NCBI GenBank assembly: GCA_965372465.1
Contig: CBDVCK010000249.1
Location: forward strand, 1-5,626
DNA from: GCA-020348445 sp965372465
GTDB lineage: Archaea; Thermoplasmatota; Thermoplasmata; GCA-020350865
Direction of reading: 5' to 3'
DNA length: 5,626 nucleotides
In this document: piece by piece, positions 5,459 to 5,626 of the stretch
How positions within the stretch are numbered: position 1 is the first letter of the stretch
Layout: each line of letters starts with the position of its first letter
Program-made: the position numbers and the translations under genes
The notes under the pieces: generated by a model
Database searches by the model: none
What the model was told of the DNA's origin: nothing
The model's input: the letters and a program-made list of their open reading frames with translations, nothing else

Positions 5459-5587
5459 AGTCACGTACCCCTCGTCCTTTATAAGGAGGTCTGAATGGGA
5501 TTTCCCTTTGAGTTGGGGAAATTCCTTCTATCTCAGGCCTGGTACTTAAGTGCGGGGTTTATATAGTATTATATAAGTACGTGACTT
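5458..5587. repeat. Inverted-repeat-bounded structured region after tnpA (IS right end, MITE-like unit or structured RNA)
   Basis: An 11-bp perfect inverted repeat, AAGTCACGTAC (5458-5468) and GTACGTGACTT (5577-5587), encloses several stems. AGGTCTGA (5487-5494) pairs with TCAGGCCT (5533-5540), eight pairs with one T-G. Inside it GGGATTTCCC (5497-5506) pairs with GGGAAATTCC (5516-5525), ten pairs with one G-T, around a 9-base loop. TTATATA (5559-5565) pairs with TATATAA (5570-5576) and abuts the outer right arm. A small alternative hairpin TCCTT-TAT-AAGGA (5475-5487) competes at one base. The left arm begins on the last base of the tnpA stop codon. The pairings were found by eye; the function is not known. 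Confidence 0.6.
5558..5566 (+). promoter_or_regulatory. TATA box for a gene starting at or beyond the right edge
   Basis: TTTATATAG lies in the AT-rich hairpin at the right of the structured region. The predicted transcription start, near 5588, is immediately after the outer inverted repeat, so a downstream transcript would begin just outside the structure. Confidence 0.4.
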
Positions 5588-5610
5588 GAAGTAGGCGAGC
5601 GATAATAAGA

Positions 5611-5617
5611 AAAGGAG
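5611..5617 (+). promoter_or_regulatory. Shine-Dalgarno-like AAAGGAG at the window edge
   Basis: AAAGGAG abuts an ATG at 5618-5620 (reading ATG TAC CGC), which is too close for normal initiation. The site more likely serves a start codon beyond the edge, or the downstream gene begins at this ATG by other means. Only nine bases follow, so the gene cannot be identified. Confidence 0.3.
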
Positions 5618-5626
5618 ATGTACCGC

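Noticed and set aside
5015..5464. 149-residue open frame on the minus strand covering the intact tnpA
   Set aside because: It is the antisense shadow of a clearly recognisable TnpA with all motifs; its own product resembles nothing I know and has no start signals.
5459..5626. A TnpB gene or omega-RNA following tnpA
   Set aside because: No TnpB-like reading frame is visible before the edge. The structured region alone is not enough to name it an omega-RNA, although a tnpB could begin beyond the window.
1..5626. CRISPR array, tRNA or rRNA
   Set aside because: No regularly spaced repeats, cloverleaf with CCA-type acceptor, or rRNA-conserved segments were seen on either strand.

Overview
The window looks archaeal. 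The evidence is in the signals rather than in a taxonomic marker: TATA-like boxes (TTTAAAAAA, TTAAAATA, TTTATAA, TTTATATAG) lie at plausible distances before starts, one of them preceded by a BRE-like GAAACC, and the Shine-Dalgarno sites are of the GGTGA/GGTGATC type. The protein families are also common in archaea. No rRNA, tRNA or other marker allows a firmer placement, and a bacterial origin is not strictly excluded.

Positions 1-3793, minus strand: a two-gene hydantoinase/oxoprolinase operon. hyuA (ATPase-like subunit, ASKHA-type fold) comes first and hyuB second, joined by a 4-base ATGA overlap. hyuB runs off the left edge with 565 codons visible and probably lacks only its last few. hyuA has no ATG, GTG or TTG in front of its nucleotide-binding motif; the only well-placed start is an ATA preceded by AGGGGG. 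The two proteins should form one ATP-dependent complex acting on a cyclic amide, or on a ketone-type substrate as in the acetone/acetophenone carboxylases. The substrate cannot be read from the sequence.

Positions 3794-4024: divergent AT-rich promoter region. It holds a BRE/TATA promoter with an overlapping small inverted repeat for hyuAB on the minus strand, and on the plus strand a TATA box followed by a perfect 17-bp palindrome for the next operon.

Positions 4025-4496, plus strand: two different small AbrB/MazE/SpoVT-type antitoxin genes in tandem. Both belong to types normally paired with a PIN-domain (VapC) toxin, yet no toxin gene is present.

Positions 4497-5626: a mobile-element zone. 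A truncated IS200/IS605 TnpA relic (minus strand) ends just beyond the second antitoxin, where a toxin gene would be expected. It faces away from a second, apparently intact TnpA (plus strand, HVH and YxxxQ motifs present). Between them is a nested stem-loop that could be the left end of the second element. After the intact tnpA comes the most structured part of the window: a 130-base stretch closed by an 11-bp perfect inverted repeat, containing two further nested stems with G-T (wobble) pairs, an AT-rich hairpin, and a 23-codon ORF with a strong Shine-Dalgarno site buried in the structure. It could be an insertion-sequence right end, a MITE-like unit or a structured RNA. A TATA box at its right side points to another gene beginning at or just past the window edge.
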